From Streptomyces sp. NBC_01335 (GTDB lineage Bacteria; Actinomycetota; Actinomycetes; Streptomycetales; Streptomycetaceae): a DNA stretch of 64,000 nucleotides. The DNA is taken from positions 7,549,001 through 7,613,000 of the forward strand of contig NZ_CP108370.1 of the NCBI RefSeq assembly GCF_035953295.1. Direction: 5' to 3'. A program made the translations under genes and the position numbers. The stretch's first letter is position 1. Every line of letters starts with the position of its first letter. The notes beneath the pieces are model-generated. The model had not been told where the DNA came from. It worked only from the letters and a program-made list of their open reading frames with translations, and did not search any database. This document shows positions 31,925 to 40,276 of the stretch, one piece after another.

Positions 31925-34348
31925 TCAGCCCGTGCGCAGCGCCCGGGCCAGGAACGGGGCCGTGCGGCTGCCCGCCGCCCGCGCGACCTCGGCCGGGGTG
32001 CCCGCCGCGACGATCCGGCCGCCCTCCTCACCGCCGCCCGGCCCCATGTCGATCACATGGTCCGCACCGGCCACCACCGCCATGTCGTGCTCCACGACCA
32101 CCACCGTGCCGCCCGCGTCCACCAGCCCGTGCAACTGGCGCATCAGCACCTCCACATCGGCCGGGTGCAGCCCCGTGGTCGGCTCGTCCAGCACGTACAG
32201 GGTGTGACCCCGCCGGGCCCGCTGGAGTTCCGCCGCCAGCTTGATCCGCTGTGCCTCGCCGCCCGACAGCTCGGTGGCGGGCTGCCCGAGGCGCAGATAG
32301 CCGAGCCCCACCTCGTTCAGGGTGCGCAGGCTCCGCTCGGCGGCCGGCACCCCCGCGAAGAACCCGGCCGCCGACTCCACCGTGAGATCCAGCACCCCGG
32401 CGATGGAGAGCCCGCGCAGGGTGACCTCCAGCGTCGCCGGGTTGTAGCGCGCCCCGTGGCAGTCGGGGCAGGGCGCGTACGTGCTGGGCAGGAAGAGCAG
32501 CTCCACCGAGACGAACCCCTCACCCTGGCAGGTCTCGCACCGCCCGCCCGCCACGTTGAACGAGAACCGCCCCGCCCGGTAGCCGCGCTCCCGAGCCGTA
32601 TCCGTCTGGGCGAACAGCTTGCGTACGACGTCGAACAGACCCGTGTACGTGGCCAGGTTGGAGCGCGGAGTACGGCCGATGGGCTTCTGGTCCACCTGCA
32701 CCAGCCGGTCCACCGCCTCCAGCCCCCGCGCGGACACGCAGTCCCGTACGACGGGCGCGTCCGGCAGGTCCGCGGTCTGCGAAGCCTGGCGGTCGGCGAG
32801 CAGCCCGGCCAGCACCTGGCCGACCAGCGTCGACTTGCCCGAACCCGACACGCCCGTGACGGCGGTGAAGACCCCGAGCGGGAACGCCACGTCGACGCCC
32901 CGCACGTTGTGGCGGCGGACCCCTTCGAGCCGCAACGCGCCGGACGGGGTGCGCGGAGGACGAGCGGCGGGCGCCGCCCCGCCGAAGAGGAAGCGCCGGG
33001 TCGCCGACTCCGCCACCTCGGCGAGACCGGCCGGCGGGCCGCTGTGCAGCACCCGGCCGCCGTGCTCCCCGGCGAGCGGCCCCACGTCCACCAGCCAGTC
33101 GGCCTGCCGCACCACGTCCAACTGGTGCTCCACCACGAAGACCGAGTTACCGGCCTCCTTCAGCCGGCCGAGCACCGCCAGCAGGGACGCCGTGTCCGCC
33201 GGGTGCAGGCCCGCCGACGGCTCGTCCAGCACGTACACCACACCGAACAGGCCGGACCGCAACTGTGTTGCCAACCGCAGCCGTTGGAGCTCGCCGGAAG
33301 AGAGTGTCGGCGCCGTCCGGTCGAGGCTGAGATAGCCGAGTCCCAGCTCGGTGACCGTCCCGATGCGGGCCAGCAGATCCGTGGTCATCACCCGCGCCGT
33401 CGCGTCGCCGCCAAACGCGCGCAGCACCTCCGACAGAGCCGCCAGGGGCAGCGCGGCCAACTCCGCGATGGTGTACCCGGCGAAGGTCACCGCCATCGCC
33501 TCCGCCCGCAGCCGCCCGCCCCCGCAGACCGGACACGGAACGCTCGTCAGGAAACGCTCCGCCCGCGCCCGCAGGGTCCGGCTCCGGGAGTCCGCGAACG
33601 TGTGCATCACATAGCGGCGCGCGCTCATGTACGTACCCTGGTAAGGGCGTTGGATGCGGCCGGCGTCACGCACCGGATGGACCGTCACCACCGGCTGCTC
33701 GTCCGTGAAGAGAATCCACTCCCGCTCCCCGGCCGGAAGCGCGCGCCAGGGCCGGTCGACGTCGTACCCGAGGGCATCGAGCACGTCCCGCAGGTTCTTG
33801 CCCTGCCACGCACCCGGCCAGGCCGCGATCGCGCCCTCCCGGATCGACAACGAGGCGTCCGGGACGAGGAGATCCTCCGAGGTCCGGTGGATCCGGCCCA
33901 GCCCGTGACACTCGGGGCAGGCGCCCGCGGCGGTGTTGGGGGAGAAGGAGTCCGAATCCAGCCGCTCGGCACCCTCCGGATACTCCCCGGCCCGGGAGAA
34001 CAGCATCCGCAGCGAGTTGGAGAGCGTGGTCACCGTACCCACCGAGGAACGCTCGCCCGCCGAGGAGCGGCGCTGCTCCAGCGAGACGGCCGGCGGCAGA
34101 CCGGTGATCTCGCCGACCGCCGGAGCGCCGACCTGGTGGATCAGCCGGCGGGCGTACGGCGCCACCGACTCGAAGTACCGCCGCTGCGCCTCCGCGTAGA
34201 TCGTGCCGAACGCCAGCGACGACTTGCCGGACCCGGACACCCCGGTGAAGACGGTCAGGGTGTCGCGGGGGATGTCCACGTCGATGTTCTGGAGGTTGTG
34301 CTCGCGGGCGCCACGCACCCGGACGTACGGATCGTGAGGGGTGGACAT
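31925..34348 (-). CDS. UvrA-like ATPase (class II UvrA/UvrA2, DrrC type)
   Basis: 807 residues, two ABC ATPase halves: Walker [10 protein letters not shown] and GVSGSGKST, signatures [12 protein letters not shown] and [12 protein letters not shown], and Walker [14 protein letters not shown] and [13 protein letters not shown]. Zinc-finger cysteines are present ([32 protein letters not shown]). It is about 150 residues shorter than canonical UvrA, mainly through loss of most of the UvrB-binding region in the first half, as in UvrA2 and the daunorubicin-resistance protein DrrC. It therefore probably binds damaged or drug-bound DNA rather than replacing UvrA in excision repair. The gene is alone; no antibiotic cluster adjoins it here. 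Confidence 0.88.
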   Translation of the reverse strand: MSTPHDPYVRVRGAREHNLQNIDVDIPRDTLTVFTGVSGSGKSSLAFGTIYAEAQRRYFESVAPYARRLIHQVGAPAVGEITGLPPAVSLEQRRSSAGERSSVGTVTTLSNSLRMLFSRAGEYPEGAERLDSDSFSPNTAAGACPECHGLGRIHRTSEDLLVPDASLSIREGAIAAWPGAWQGKNLRDVLDALGYDVDRPWRALPAGEREWILFTDEQPVVTVHPVRDAGRIQRPYQGTYMSARRYVMHTFADSRSRTLRARAERFLTSVPCPVCGGGRLRAEAMAVTFAGYTIAELAALPLAALSEVLRAFGGDATARVMTTDLLARIGTVTELGLGYLSLDRTAPTLSSGELQRLRLATQLRSGLFGVVYVLDEPSAGLHPADTASLLAVLGRLKEAGNSVFVVEHQLDVVRQADWLVDVGPLAGEHGGRVLHSGPPAGLAEVAESATRRFLFGGAAPAARPPRTPSGALRLEGVRRHNVRGVDVAFPLGVFTAVTGVSGSGKSTLVGQVLAGLLADRQASQTADLPDAPVVRDCVSARGLEAVDRLVQVDQKPIGRTPRSNLATYTGLFDVVRKLFAQTDTARERGYRAGRFSFNVAGGRCETCQGEGFVSVELLFLPSTYAPCPDCHGARYNPATLEVTLRGLSIAGVLDLTVESAAGFFAGVPAAERSLRTLNEVGLGYLRLGQPATELSGGEAQRIKLAAELQRARRGHTLYVLDEPTTGLHPADVEVLMRQLHGLVDAGGTVVVVEHDMAVVAGADHVIDMGPGGGEEGGRIVAAGTPAEVARAAGSRTAPFLARALRTG

Positions 34349-34519
34349 CGGTGCGGGCTCCGAACGTGGGGGACAAATGACCCCATTTTAAGGTCGTGTC
34401 CACGGGGTCGACGCATTGCCCGTCCACCTCGGGGCACGCGGTGAGCATGCCGATGATCCCCGGCCGGCCGGGCGGACCCCCGCCGGGCCGGGCTCGGACG
34501 AGAAGGAGAGTGCTGAGCG

Positions 34520-35050
34520 ATGACGGATGACCAGAACCCCCGCGAGGACGGTTCCGTACCGACACCGGAGGACCTCCGGGCACAGGCGTCGGCCGCGCGG
34601 GACGAACTCGGCCGGACGGTCGAGCAACTGGCGGGGACGGCCGACGCGACCGTACGCGCCAAGGCCGACGAGCTGACCTCGCAGGCGCGGGAGAAGACCG
34701 CGGACGCGACGGCGCTGGGGCAGGAGAAGGCGGCCGGAGCGAAGGACCGGGCCGTGGAGAAGGCCGAGGAGATGCGGACCCACGCCCTGGAGAAGGCCGC
34801 CGAGGCACGCGCACAGGCCCGGGAGCGGACCCCGGACGCCGTGCTGGGCACCGCGGCCCAGGCCCAGCAGCAGATCGGGGTGGCCGTACGGACCCTGGGG
34901 GAGAAGTTCCAGGAGCACGCGCCCGAGCCCGTGCGCCGGGGCGCCGACCGCGTGGCCCACGCCGCGCGGGGCAAGGAGGGGCTGCTGGTCGCCGGGGGAG
35001 TGGCCGCCGTCGCGGTGGTCGCCGTCGCGCGCCACCGGCGGCGTGGATGA
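34520..35050 (+). CDS. DUF3618 family membrane-associated protein
   Basis: 176 residues. The N-terminal segment TPEDLRAQASAARDELGRTV followed by EQLAG is the DUF3618 signature. A long alanine/glutamate/lysine-rich helix with heptad-like repeats (about 45-120) comes next, then one membrane helix near the C terminus (about 153-170) and a basic end. Such proteins usually lie beside a phage-holin-like protein and a DUF4235 protein in actinobacteria; here only the DUF4235 partner is present, overlapping by 4 bp. An envelope-stress or membrane-remodelling role is likely but unproven. Confidence 0.85.
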   Translation: MTDDQNPREDGSVPTPEDLRAQASAARDELGRTVEQLAGTADATVRAKADELTSQAREKTADATALGQEKAAGAKDRAVEKAEEMRTHALEKAAEARAQARERTPDAVLGTAAQAQQQIGVAVRTLGEKFQEHAPEPVRRGADRVAHAARGKEGLLVAGGVAAVAVVAVARHRRRG

Positions 35051-35313
35051 ACGTCCCCGCCCTCGTGTACAAGCCCGTCGGCCTCGCGGTCGGGATGGCG
35101 GGCGGCCTCGTCGCCGGGGCCGTCTTCCGCCAGGTGTGGAAGACGGTCGCCCGCGAGGACGACGCCCCGAGCCCGACGGACCGCGACCGCGGCTGGCCCG
35201 AGATACTCGCCGCGGCGGCCCTGCAAGGGGCGATCTTCTCCACCGTCCGCGCCGCGGTCGGGCGGGGCGGGGCCATCACCGTCCGGCGTCTGACGGGCAC
35301 CTGGCCCGACTGA
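35047..35313 (+). CDS. DUF4235 family membrane protein
   Basis: 88 residues with two hydrophobic segments (about 10-30 and 52-70). The wording VYKPVGLAVGMAGGLVAGAV then FRQVWKTVA and the later WPEILAAAALQGAIFSTVRA is the DUF4235 pattern. It overlaps the DUF3618 gene by ATGA, and a strong terminator follows, so the two form an operon. Confidence 0.85.
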   Translation: MNVPALVYKPVGLAVGMAGGLVAGAVFRQVWKTVAREDDAPSPTDRDRGWPEILAAAALQGAIFSTVRAAVGRGGAITVRRLTGTWPD

Positions 35314-35349
35314 CGGGCCCTGCCCGGCCTTGATCCGCCGGACACCACC

Positions 35350-35391
35350 GAGAAGCCCGCCACCGGAACACGAACCGGTGGCGGGCTTCTC
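35350..35391. terminator. Bidirectional terminator after the DUF4235 gene
   Basis: A perfect 17-bp stem, GAGAAGCCCGCCACCGG at 35350-35366 against 35375-35391, with an 8-nt loop. It serves the DUF4235 operon and the convergent PAP2 gene. Confidence 0.9.
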
Positions 35392-35407
35392 GTGCACGTG
35401 TGCGCCG

Positions 35408-36181
35408 TCAGGCGTCCTGGCGCTCCGGTTCGGCGCCGGTCAGCTCGGGCTCCAGGCCCTCGCCGAGCTCGGTCCGCCGGCGCCCCACGTCGCTGCGCCA
35501 CGCCTCGAAGGCCCAGGCCGTGAGCGCGGCCACCGCCGCGCCGAGCAGCCAGCCCCCGACCACGTCGCTGAACCAGTGGACGCCGAGCGCGACCCGGGTG
35601 AACCCCACCCCGACCACCGACAGGGCCGCCACGCCCCAGCACAACGCGTGCCAGGCGCGCGGCACCATCGGCAGCAGGACCAGCAGCAGGACCGCGCAGG
35701 AGGTGGTCGCCGTCATCGCGTGCCCGGAGGGGAAGGAGAAGCCCGGCGCGTGCGCCACCGGGTCCTCCAGGGACGGCCGGGCGCGCTCCACCACGGTCTT
35801 GACGAGCAGCCCGACCAGCCCTCCGCCCACCGCCGTCACAGCGGCCCAGGACGCCAGCCGCCAGGCCCGCTTCCACAGCAGCCAGACCGTCAGCAGCGCC
35901 ACCGCGGAACGCAGGGTGGCCGGGTCCCACACCCAGTCGGAGAGGAACCGCAGCGTGCCGGTCCACGCGGGGTGGTCGAGGGCCGTGCGGTTCAGCCGCA
36001 GCGCCGCCGAGGCGTCGAGCCGGCGCAACGGCTGCCAGTGCCCCTCCACGAGGACGAGCAGCAGGGCGAAGGGGACCGCGGCCACGGCGGCGACCGCGAC
36101 GGCCCCGAGCAGCCGGGCGCCGAATCTCCGGTCGGCCCGGCGGCTGTCGCGGAGGCGGCGGGCGGTGGTGCGTACGGGCAT
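35408..36181 (-). CDS. PAP2-family phosphatase
   Basis: 257 residues with about six membrane helices. The three-part acid phosphatase site is complete: KTVVERARP, the PSGH of FSFPSGHAMTA, and TRVALGVHWFSDVVGG. It probably dephosphorylates a lipid phosphate such as undecaprenyl pyrophosphate or phosphatidate at the outer face of the membrane. The C-terminal 30 residues are acidic and cytoplasmic. It is the last gene of a minus-strand run with a YihY-like protein and a PAP2-DAGK fusion, 54 bp apart, so all three may be cotranscribed and concern membrane lipids. Confidence 0.88.
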   Translation of the reverse strand: MPVRTTARRLRDSRRADRRFGARLLGAVAVAAVAAVPFALLLVLVEGHWQPLRRLDASAALRLNRTALDHPAWTGTLRFLSDWVWDPATLRSAVALLTVWLLWKRAWRLASWAAVTAVGGGLVGLLVKTVVERARPSLEDPVAHAPGFSFPSGHAMTATTSCAVLLLVLLPMVPRAWHALCWGVAALSVVGVGFTRVALGVHWFSDVVGGWLLGAAVAALTAWAFEAWRSDVGRRRTELGEGLEPELTGAEPERQDA

Positions 36182-36235
36182 CGGGGCTCCCGGGTCCGGG
36201 GTGGTTCGGTTCGGTTCGGTCCTGACCAGGGGGTC

Positions 36236-37189
36236 TCAGGCTCCCGGGTCGGGCTGGATCGGCCCGGGCCGCCGGGCCCGCACCGCTTCGAGCTGCGCGG
36301 CGAAGGACAGCCCGAGGAAGAGGGCGATCGAGGTCAGATAGGCCCACAGCAGCAGCGACATGAAGGCGCTGAGGGGTCCGTAGACGGTGTCGAAGGACCC
36401 GCTGAACGCGAGGTACTTGCTGAGCAGCCAGGTCAGCGCCGTCCACAGCACCAGGTAGACGGCCGCCCCGAACGCCAGCCAGGTGTATCCGGGTTGCTTC
36501 CGCCGGGGCGCCCGGCGGAATATCGCGCTGGCGGAGATCAGGGCGAGAATCACCCCCAGCGGCCACCGCAGGAGGTCCCAGGCGGTCCGGGCGCCGTCGC
36601 CGAGGTGGTAGACGCTGGTCGCGGCGGCCACCAGGTCCCCGCCCGCCACCATCAGCAGCGAACCGATGCCGAGCGGAATGCCCGCGCTGAGGGACATGAC
36701 GAGCCCGCGCAGGTACTTCCGGTGGAAGACCCGGTCGCGCTCGACACCGTAGATCCGGTTCGCCCCCCGCTCCACCTGGCACATCGCGGTGGTGGTGTTG
36801 ACCATCGAGAAGGCGAGTCCGAACCACAGGGCAAGCCGGGCGCCGATGCCCGTCTGGCGACGGCTCTGGTCCAGCGCCTCGTCGACGACGTCGGCGCTGG
36901 GGCCCGCGCTGATCCGGTGGATCGTCAGCTCGGCGAGCCGGCCGATGTTCTCGGTGTGCATCTCGGCCGAGAGCCCGACGAACGCGATGACCAGCGGTAT
37001 CACCGCCAGCACCGTCTGCAGGGCGAGGGCCCGGGAGTGGCTGAACCCGTCGGAGTAGCGGAAGCGGACGAAGGAGTCGCGCACGAGCTGCCAGCTGCCG
37101 TACCGGCGCAGGGTGGCCAGCGCCTCGTCGGCGGAGAGTTCGTCGCCCGTCATGTCGCGGGTCTGGGGGACCCGGGTCGCCGTACCCAT
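36236..37189 (-). CDS. YihY/BrkB family membrane protein
   Basis: 317 residues. About six membrane helices with SHSRALALQTVLAVIPLVIA in the first and TVYGPLSAFMSLLLWAYLTS in the fifth, both typical of the YihY/BrkB (formerly RNase BN) family; ERGANRIYGVERDR is also characteristic. A lipid or solute transport role is suspected for the family, the RNase name being historical. The ATG at 37189 shares one base with the stop of the upstream PAP2-DAGK gene (TGATG), so translation is coupled. Confidence 0.88.
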   Translation of the reverse strand: MGTATRVPQTRDMTGDELSADEALATLRRYGSWQLVRDSFVRFRYSDGFSHSRALALQTVLAVIPLVIAFVGLSAEMHTENIGRLAELTIHRISAGPSADVVDEALDQSRRQTGIGARLALWFGLAFSMVNTTTAMCQVERGANRIYGVERDRVFHRKYLRGLVMSLSAGIPLGIGSLLMVAGGDLVAAATSVYHLGDGARTAWDLLRWPLGVILALISASAIFRRAPRRKQPGYTWLAFGAAVYLVLWTALTWLLSKYLAFSGSFDTVYGPLSAFMSLLLWAYLTSIALFLGLSFAAQLEAVRARRPGPIQPDPGA

Positions 37190-38937
37190 CACGCGCCCCC
37201 GGCGGGGACGAGGACGATCAGCGCCCCGGGCACGACCTCGGCGATGAGCCGGAGACCGGCGCCCACCGGGTCGCCGTCCATCTCGCGGGGCTGCGGCGAC
37301 GCGAAGTGCAGCTCGGCGCGGCGGAACGTGAAGAACTCGACGGGACCTCCACCCTTGCCGCCCTCGGAAGCCCTGCCCGAGGTCGGGCGCAGCAGCACCC
37401 GCAGGGCGCGGAGCCAGTCGGCCGGGCCGTGCGGATCGTAGAGCGCGAGGTCCAGCAGCCCGTCGTCCGGCCGCGCGGCGGGTACGAGGGTGGTGCCGCC
37501 CTGCACCGTACCGATGTTGGCGAGGAGCACCATCCGCACGCTCCGGTGCAGCTCCGGGCCACCGTCCAGGCGGACCGTCAGCCGGGTCCGGGGGGACCGC
37601 AGCTCCCGCAGTCCGGCCACCACGTAGGCGGGCCAGCCCACCGCGGACTTGGCGCGGTCCGAGGTGTGCTCCAGCATCGCCGCGTCCAGGCCCGCCCCCG
37701 ACATGGCCGTGAAGTGGGTCGCCGGGACTCCGTCGCCCTCCAGCCGGCCCAGGTCGAGCCGGTGCGGGGTGCCGGCCAGTGCCGCGTGCAGGGCCTTCGC
37801 GGGGTCGAGCGGCAGCCCGAGGTGACGGGCGAGCAGATTGCCGGTGCCGCAGGGGACGATCGCCAGCGCGACGCCCGTACCCGCGAGGACGTCGGCCACC
37901 GTACGGACCGTCCCGTCGCCGCCGCAGACCACGACCAGACCCGCGCCCCCACGGACCGCTTCCGCCGCCTGCCCGGCGCCCGGGTCGTCCGCCGTCGTCT
38001 CCGCGAACACCGGTGCGCCGCGCCCGTGCTGGGCCAGAACCAGCCGCAGGGTGTCCCGGACCGCGGGGCCGGTGACCGTGGGGTTGACGATGACGACGGT
38101 GTGCCCGGTGGTCCCGGTGGTCCGCCGGTCGGGCTGATCGGTGCGGGACTCCGCCGCGGCCACCGCGACCTCCGTCGCGCCGGCGGGTACGGGGGCCGCC
38201 GCGTAGTCGTCCGCGAGGACGGCCCGGCCCACGATCAGCAGCGAGAGGCCGCCGTTCAGCAGGCCGCCCGCCACGTCGGTGGGGTGGTGCATGCCCCGGT
38301 AGAGCCGGGCGACCCCGACGAGCAGCGGGATCAGCAGGAAGACGGCACCCAGGACCTTCCGCCAGGGGCCGCGCACCCGGGACAGCGCCAGGACGGCGAG
38401 TCCGCCGTAGAGCGCGGTGGCCGCCCCGGTGTGCCCGGAGGTGTAGCTGGAGGTCGGCGGCGAGGCGTCCAGGCGCTCCACGTCCGGGCGGGTCCGGTCG
38501 ACGGACTCCGTGATGACGAGGAAGACCAGTGCCTGGAGGGACACGGCGGCCGCGAGGAAGACGGTCTCCCGCCACCTCGGCAGCCGGGGGATGAGGACCA
38601 GCCCCACGCAGACCAGCAGGGTGATGCCGATCACCGTCGAGGTGTTGCCCGCGCCGGAGCCGATGAGCGAGGCGGAGGTGAGCGCGTGCGTGCGTATGCG
38701 CTCGAAGCCCTCGTTCACCTCGTCCTCGACGGTCAGCGGCCACCAGTCCCGTGCCGGGCCGGTGATCAGCAGGCCGAAGCCCGTCAGCAGTCCCGCCTGG
38801 CAGACCGTCAGCGCACCGACGCGTACGGTGGCGCGGCCGATACCGCTGGTCAGGGCGGGGGAGCGGCCGGGACGGGAGTCGCCCGGGCGCTGCTCGCCGT
38901 CGACTCCGGCCCGTCTCGCCGGCAGGGCAGTCGGCAT
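37189..38937 (-). CDS. PAP2 phosphatase fused to a diacylglycerol kinase domain
   Basis: 582 residues. The N-terminal half is a six-helix PAP2 domain with ESVDRTRPDVERLD, SSYTSGHTGAATALYGG (TSGH in place of the common PSGH) and RLYRGMHHPTDVAGG. After a linker rich in A, E and T (about 248-280) comes a soluble DAGK/sphingosine-kinase-like domain: VVIVNPTVTG, VVCGGDGTVRTVADVLAG and IVPCGTGNLLARHLGLP. One polypeptide thus joins an enzyme that removes a lipid phosphate with one that adds it, probably on opposite faces of the membrane. This fits recycling of lipid phosphates. It is coupled to the YihY-like gene. The start at 38937 has only GTGGGGG as a ribosome site and is the least certain part. 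Confidence 0.88.
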   Translation of the reverse strand: MPTALPARRAGVDGEQRPGDSRPGRSPALTSGIGRATVRVGALTVCQAGLLTGFGLLITGPARDWWPLTVEDEVNEGFERIRTHALTSASLIGSGAGNTSTVIGITLLVCVGLVLIPRLPRWRETVFLAAAVSLQALVFLVITESVDRTRPDVERLDASPPTSSYTSGHTGAATALYGGLAVLALSRVRGPWRKVLGAVFLLIPLLVGVARLYRGMHHPTDVAGGLLNGGLSLLIVGRAVLADDYAAAPVPAGATEVAVAAAESRTDQPDRRTTGTTGHTVVIVNPTVTGPAVRDTLRLVLAQHGRGAPVFAETTADDPGAGQAAEAVRGGAGLVVVCGGDGTVRTVADVLAGTGVALAIVPCGTGNLLARHLGLPLDPAKALHAALAGTPHRLDLGRLEGDGVPATHFTAMSGAGLDAAMLEHTSDRAKSAVGWPAYVVAGLRELRSPRTRLTVRLDGGPELHRSVRMVLLANIGTVQGGTTLVPAARPDDGLLDLALYDPHGPADWLRALRVLLRPTSGRASEGGKGGGPVEFFTFRRAELHFASPQPREMDGDPVGAGLRLIAEVVPGALIVLVPAGGA

Positions 38938-39100
38938 GGAACCCCCACGTGTACGTACTCGCGTTCCCGGAACCGGGCGGCGAGTGCGGCCCGGCCCTCG
39001 GCGTATGCCCCCGAAACGGGGCGGCAGGCCTCGGCCCCGTGCGGCGGACCTGCGGTGGACCTCGGCTCCGCGCGGCGGACCGCTGTCCGCGGAAGGCTCT

Positions 39101-39161
39101 GGGCCGTGTCCGACCCGGCCCGTGGGGCGGGCGGCTGCGACGCGCAGGGTCGGACACGGCC
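39101..39161. mobile_element. Short MITE-like element sharing ends with 4315-4477
   Basis: GGCCGTGTCCGACCC (39102-39116) is inversely repeated as GGGTCGGACACGGCC (39147-39161), a perfect 15-bp match, around a 30-bp core. The end sequence is the same as that of the larger element at 4315-4477 (GGGCCGTGTCTGACC there). It lies between the divergent PAP2-DAGK and HAD genes, and its right edge abuts TACTGT, the likely -10 of the HAD gene. Confidence 0.6.
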
Positions 39162-39173
39162 TACTGTGGACGG

Positions 39174-39662
39174 ATGACCGACGACGCCAGGCCCCTTGCC
39201 GTATTCGACCTGGACGGCACGCTCTCGGACAGCGCCCACCGGCAGCACTTCCTCGAAGGTGCCCGCCGGGACTGGTCCGCGTTCTTCGCCGCCGCTGTCG
39301 ACGACCCGCCGCTCGCCGAGGGGATCAGCCTCGCCGTGCGGAGCGCCGACGAGTGCGAGGTCGTCTACCTGACCGGACGCCCGGAGCGCTGCCGCAAGGA
39401 CACCCTCGACTGGATCGCCCTGCACGGGCTCCCCGAAGGGCCGCTGCACATGCGGCGCAACGACGACCGCCGGCCCGCCCGCCGCACCAAGCTGGAGGTG
39501 CTGAAGCGGCTGGGCCGGGCGCGCGGGATCCGAATGGTCGTGGACGACGACGAGCTGGTCTGCGACGACGCCGAGGCGGCCGGTTTCACCGTGGTCCGGG
39601 CCCGCTGGGCCGAGTCGTCCCAGGCGTTGAAGGACGCCCAGGAGCGTCAGGGGCGTACGTGA
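39174..39662 (+). CDS. HAD-family phosphatase (acid phosphatase/PNK-like)
   Basis: 162 residues. HAD motif I is AVFDLDGTLSD, motif II VVYLTGRPERCR, motif III the lysine of RTKLEVLKRL, and motif IV VVDDDELVCDDAEAAG. The layout with TGRP and DDRRPARRTKLEVL resembles the small HAD group related to polynucleotide kinase 3'-phosphatases. The substrate is not clear. The ATG at 39174 lies 6 bp after TACTGT (39162-39167), which suggests a leaderless mRNA whose promoter upstream half is supplied by the MITE-like element. Confidence 0.85.
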   Translation: MTDDARPLAVFDLDGTLSDSAHRQHFLEGARRDWSAFFAAAVDDPPLAEGISLAVRSADECEVVYLTGRPERCRKDTLDWIALHGLPEGPLHMRRNDDRRPARRTKLEVLKRLGRARGIRMVVDDDELVCDDAEAAGFTVVRARWAESSQALKDAQERQGRT

Positions 39663-39815
39663 GGGCACGCCGGTGGCGAATGCCGCCGCGAGGAGGGCCT
39701 CGTCGCGCGCGGTCTCACCGTCGCGGGTCGGGGGCGTGTCCTCCTGCGGTGCGTCGTGTCCGCCGTGCTGCGTCGGACGGTGCCGTGTCGTGCTCCGTCG
39801 GGCCGTGTCGGGCCG

Positions 39816-39845
39816 TGCCGTGCGGTGTCGTGCCGTGCGGTGTCG
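39816..39845. repeat. 15-bp tandem duplication downstream of the dodecin gene
   Basis: TGCCGTGCGGTGTCG occurs twice in tandem, inside a wider stretch (39779-39850) of related GTGCCGTGTCG-like units. It lies just beyond the stop of the dodecin gene (minus strand). Confidence 0.75.
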
Positions 39846-39857
39846 CGTCGGACCGTG

Positions 39858-40073
39858 TCAGGAGGTTCCGTCGAGCCGGAAACCGACCTTGAGCGTCACC
39901 TGGTAGTGCCCGATCCGGCCGTCCTCGATGTGTCCGCGCGCTTCCTTGATCTCGAACCAGTCGAGATTGCGCAACGTTTCCGACGCTCGGGCGATGCCGT
40001 TGCGGATCGCCGCGTCGATGCTCTCTTCGGAGGTTCCTACGATCTCGGTGACCCGATAGGTGTGATTGGACAT
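39858..40073 (-). CDS. Dodecin
   Basis: 71 residues, the usual dodecin length. The family pattern is complete: a first strand YRVTEIVGTS, the helix SIDAAIRNGIARASETLRN, the flavin-stacking tryptophan in LDWFEIKEARGHIEDG, and a last strand HYQVTLKVGFRLD. Dodecins assemble into hollow 12-mers that store riboflavin, FMN or CoA in the cytoplasm and protect from free flavin. AAGGGAG precedes the ATG at 40073, which decides against the longer frame upstream. The gene is monocistronic. Confidence 0.92.
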   Translation of the reverse strand: MSNHTYRVTEIVGTSEESIDAAIRNGIARASETLRNLDWFEIKEARGHIEDGRIGHYQVTLKVGFRLDGTS

Positions 40074-40161
40074 CGTATGTCTCCCTTCGTGTCTCCACGG
40101 TGCCTTACTCCCGGGCGGTGCGCGAGGGAGCGGGCGGCGGCGCCCGGCTGACGGGCGGCCC

Positions 40162-40190
40162 TTGACCTGCTCAATGGTCCATACCAAAAT
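40162..40190 (+). promoter_or_regulatory. Promoter of the sugar-binding lipoprotein with a DasR-like operator
   Basis: TTGACC (40162-40167), 17 bp, CAAAAT (40185-40190) form a plausible vegetative promoter. Between them lies TGGTCCATACCA (40175-40186), an inverted repeat TGGT-N4-ACCA close to the DasR-responsive element TGGTCTAGACCA. A repressor bound there would block the promoter. The leader is about 80 nt. Confidence 0.6.
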
Positions 40191-40276
40191 CCAGTCACAC
40201 ACCCGTGCGAGCACCGCCCGCGTCCCCCCACACCGGGTCAAGATCCCATCGTGCTGATTCGCAGAAGGTGACGCTC

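Noticed and set aside
31871..34444. 857-codon open frame antisense to the UvrA-like gene
   Set aside because: The minus-strand gene has all ATPase motifs; the plus-strand frame is R/P/H/Q-rich shadow.
36236..39157. A 973-codon reading that appears to fuse the YihY-like protein to upstream sequence
   Set aside because: The upstream part is a shadow of the PAP2-DAGK gene. The true YihY start is the ATG at 37189 overlapping that gene's stop.
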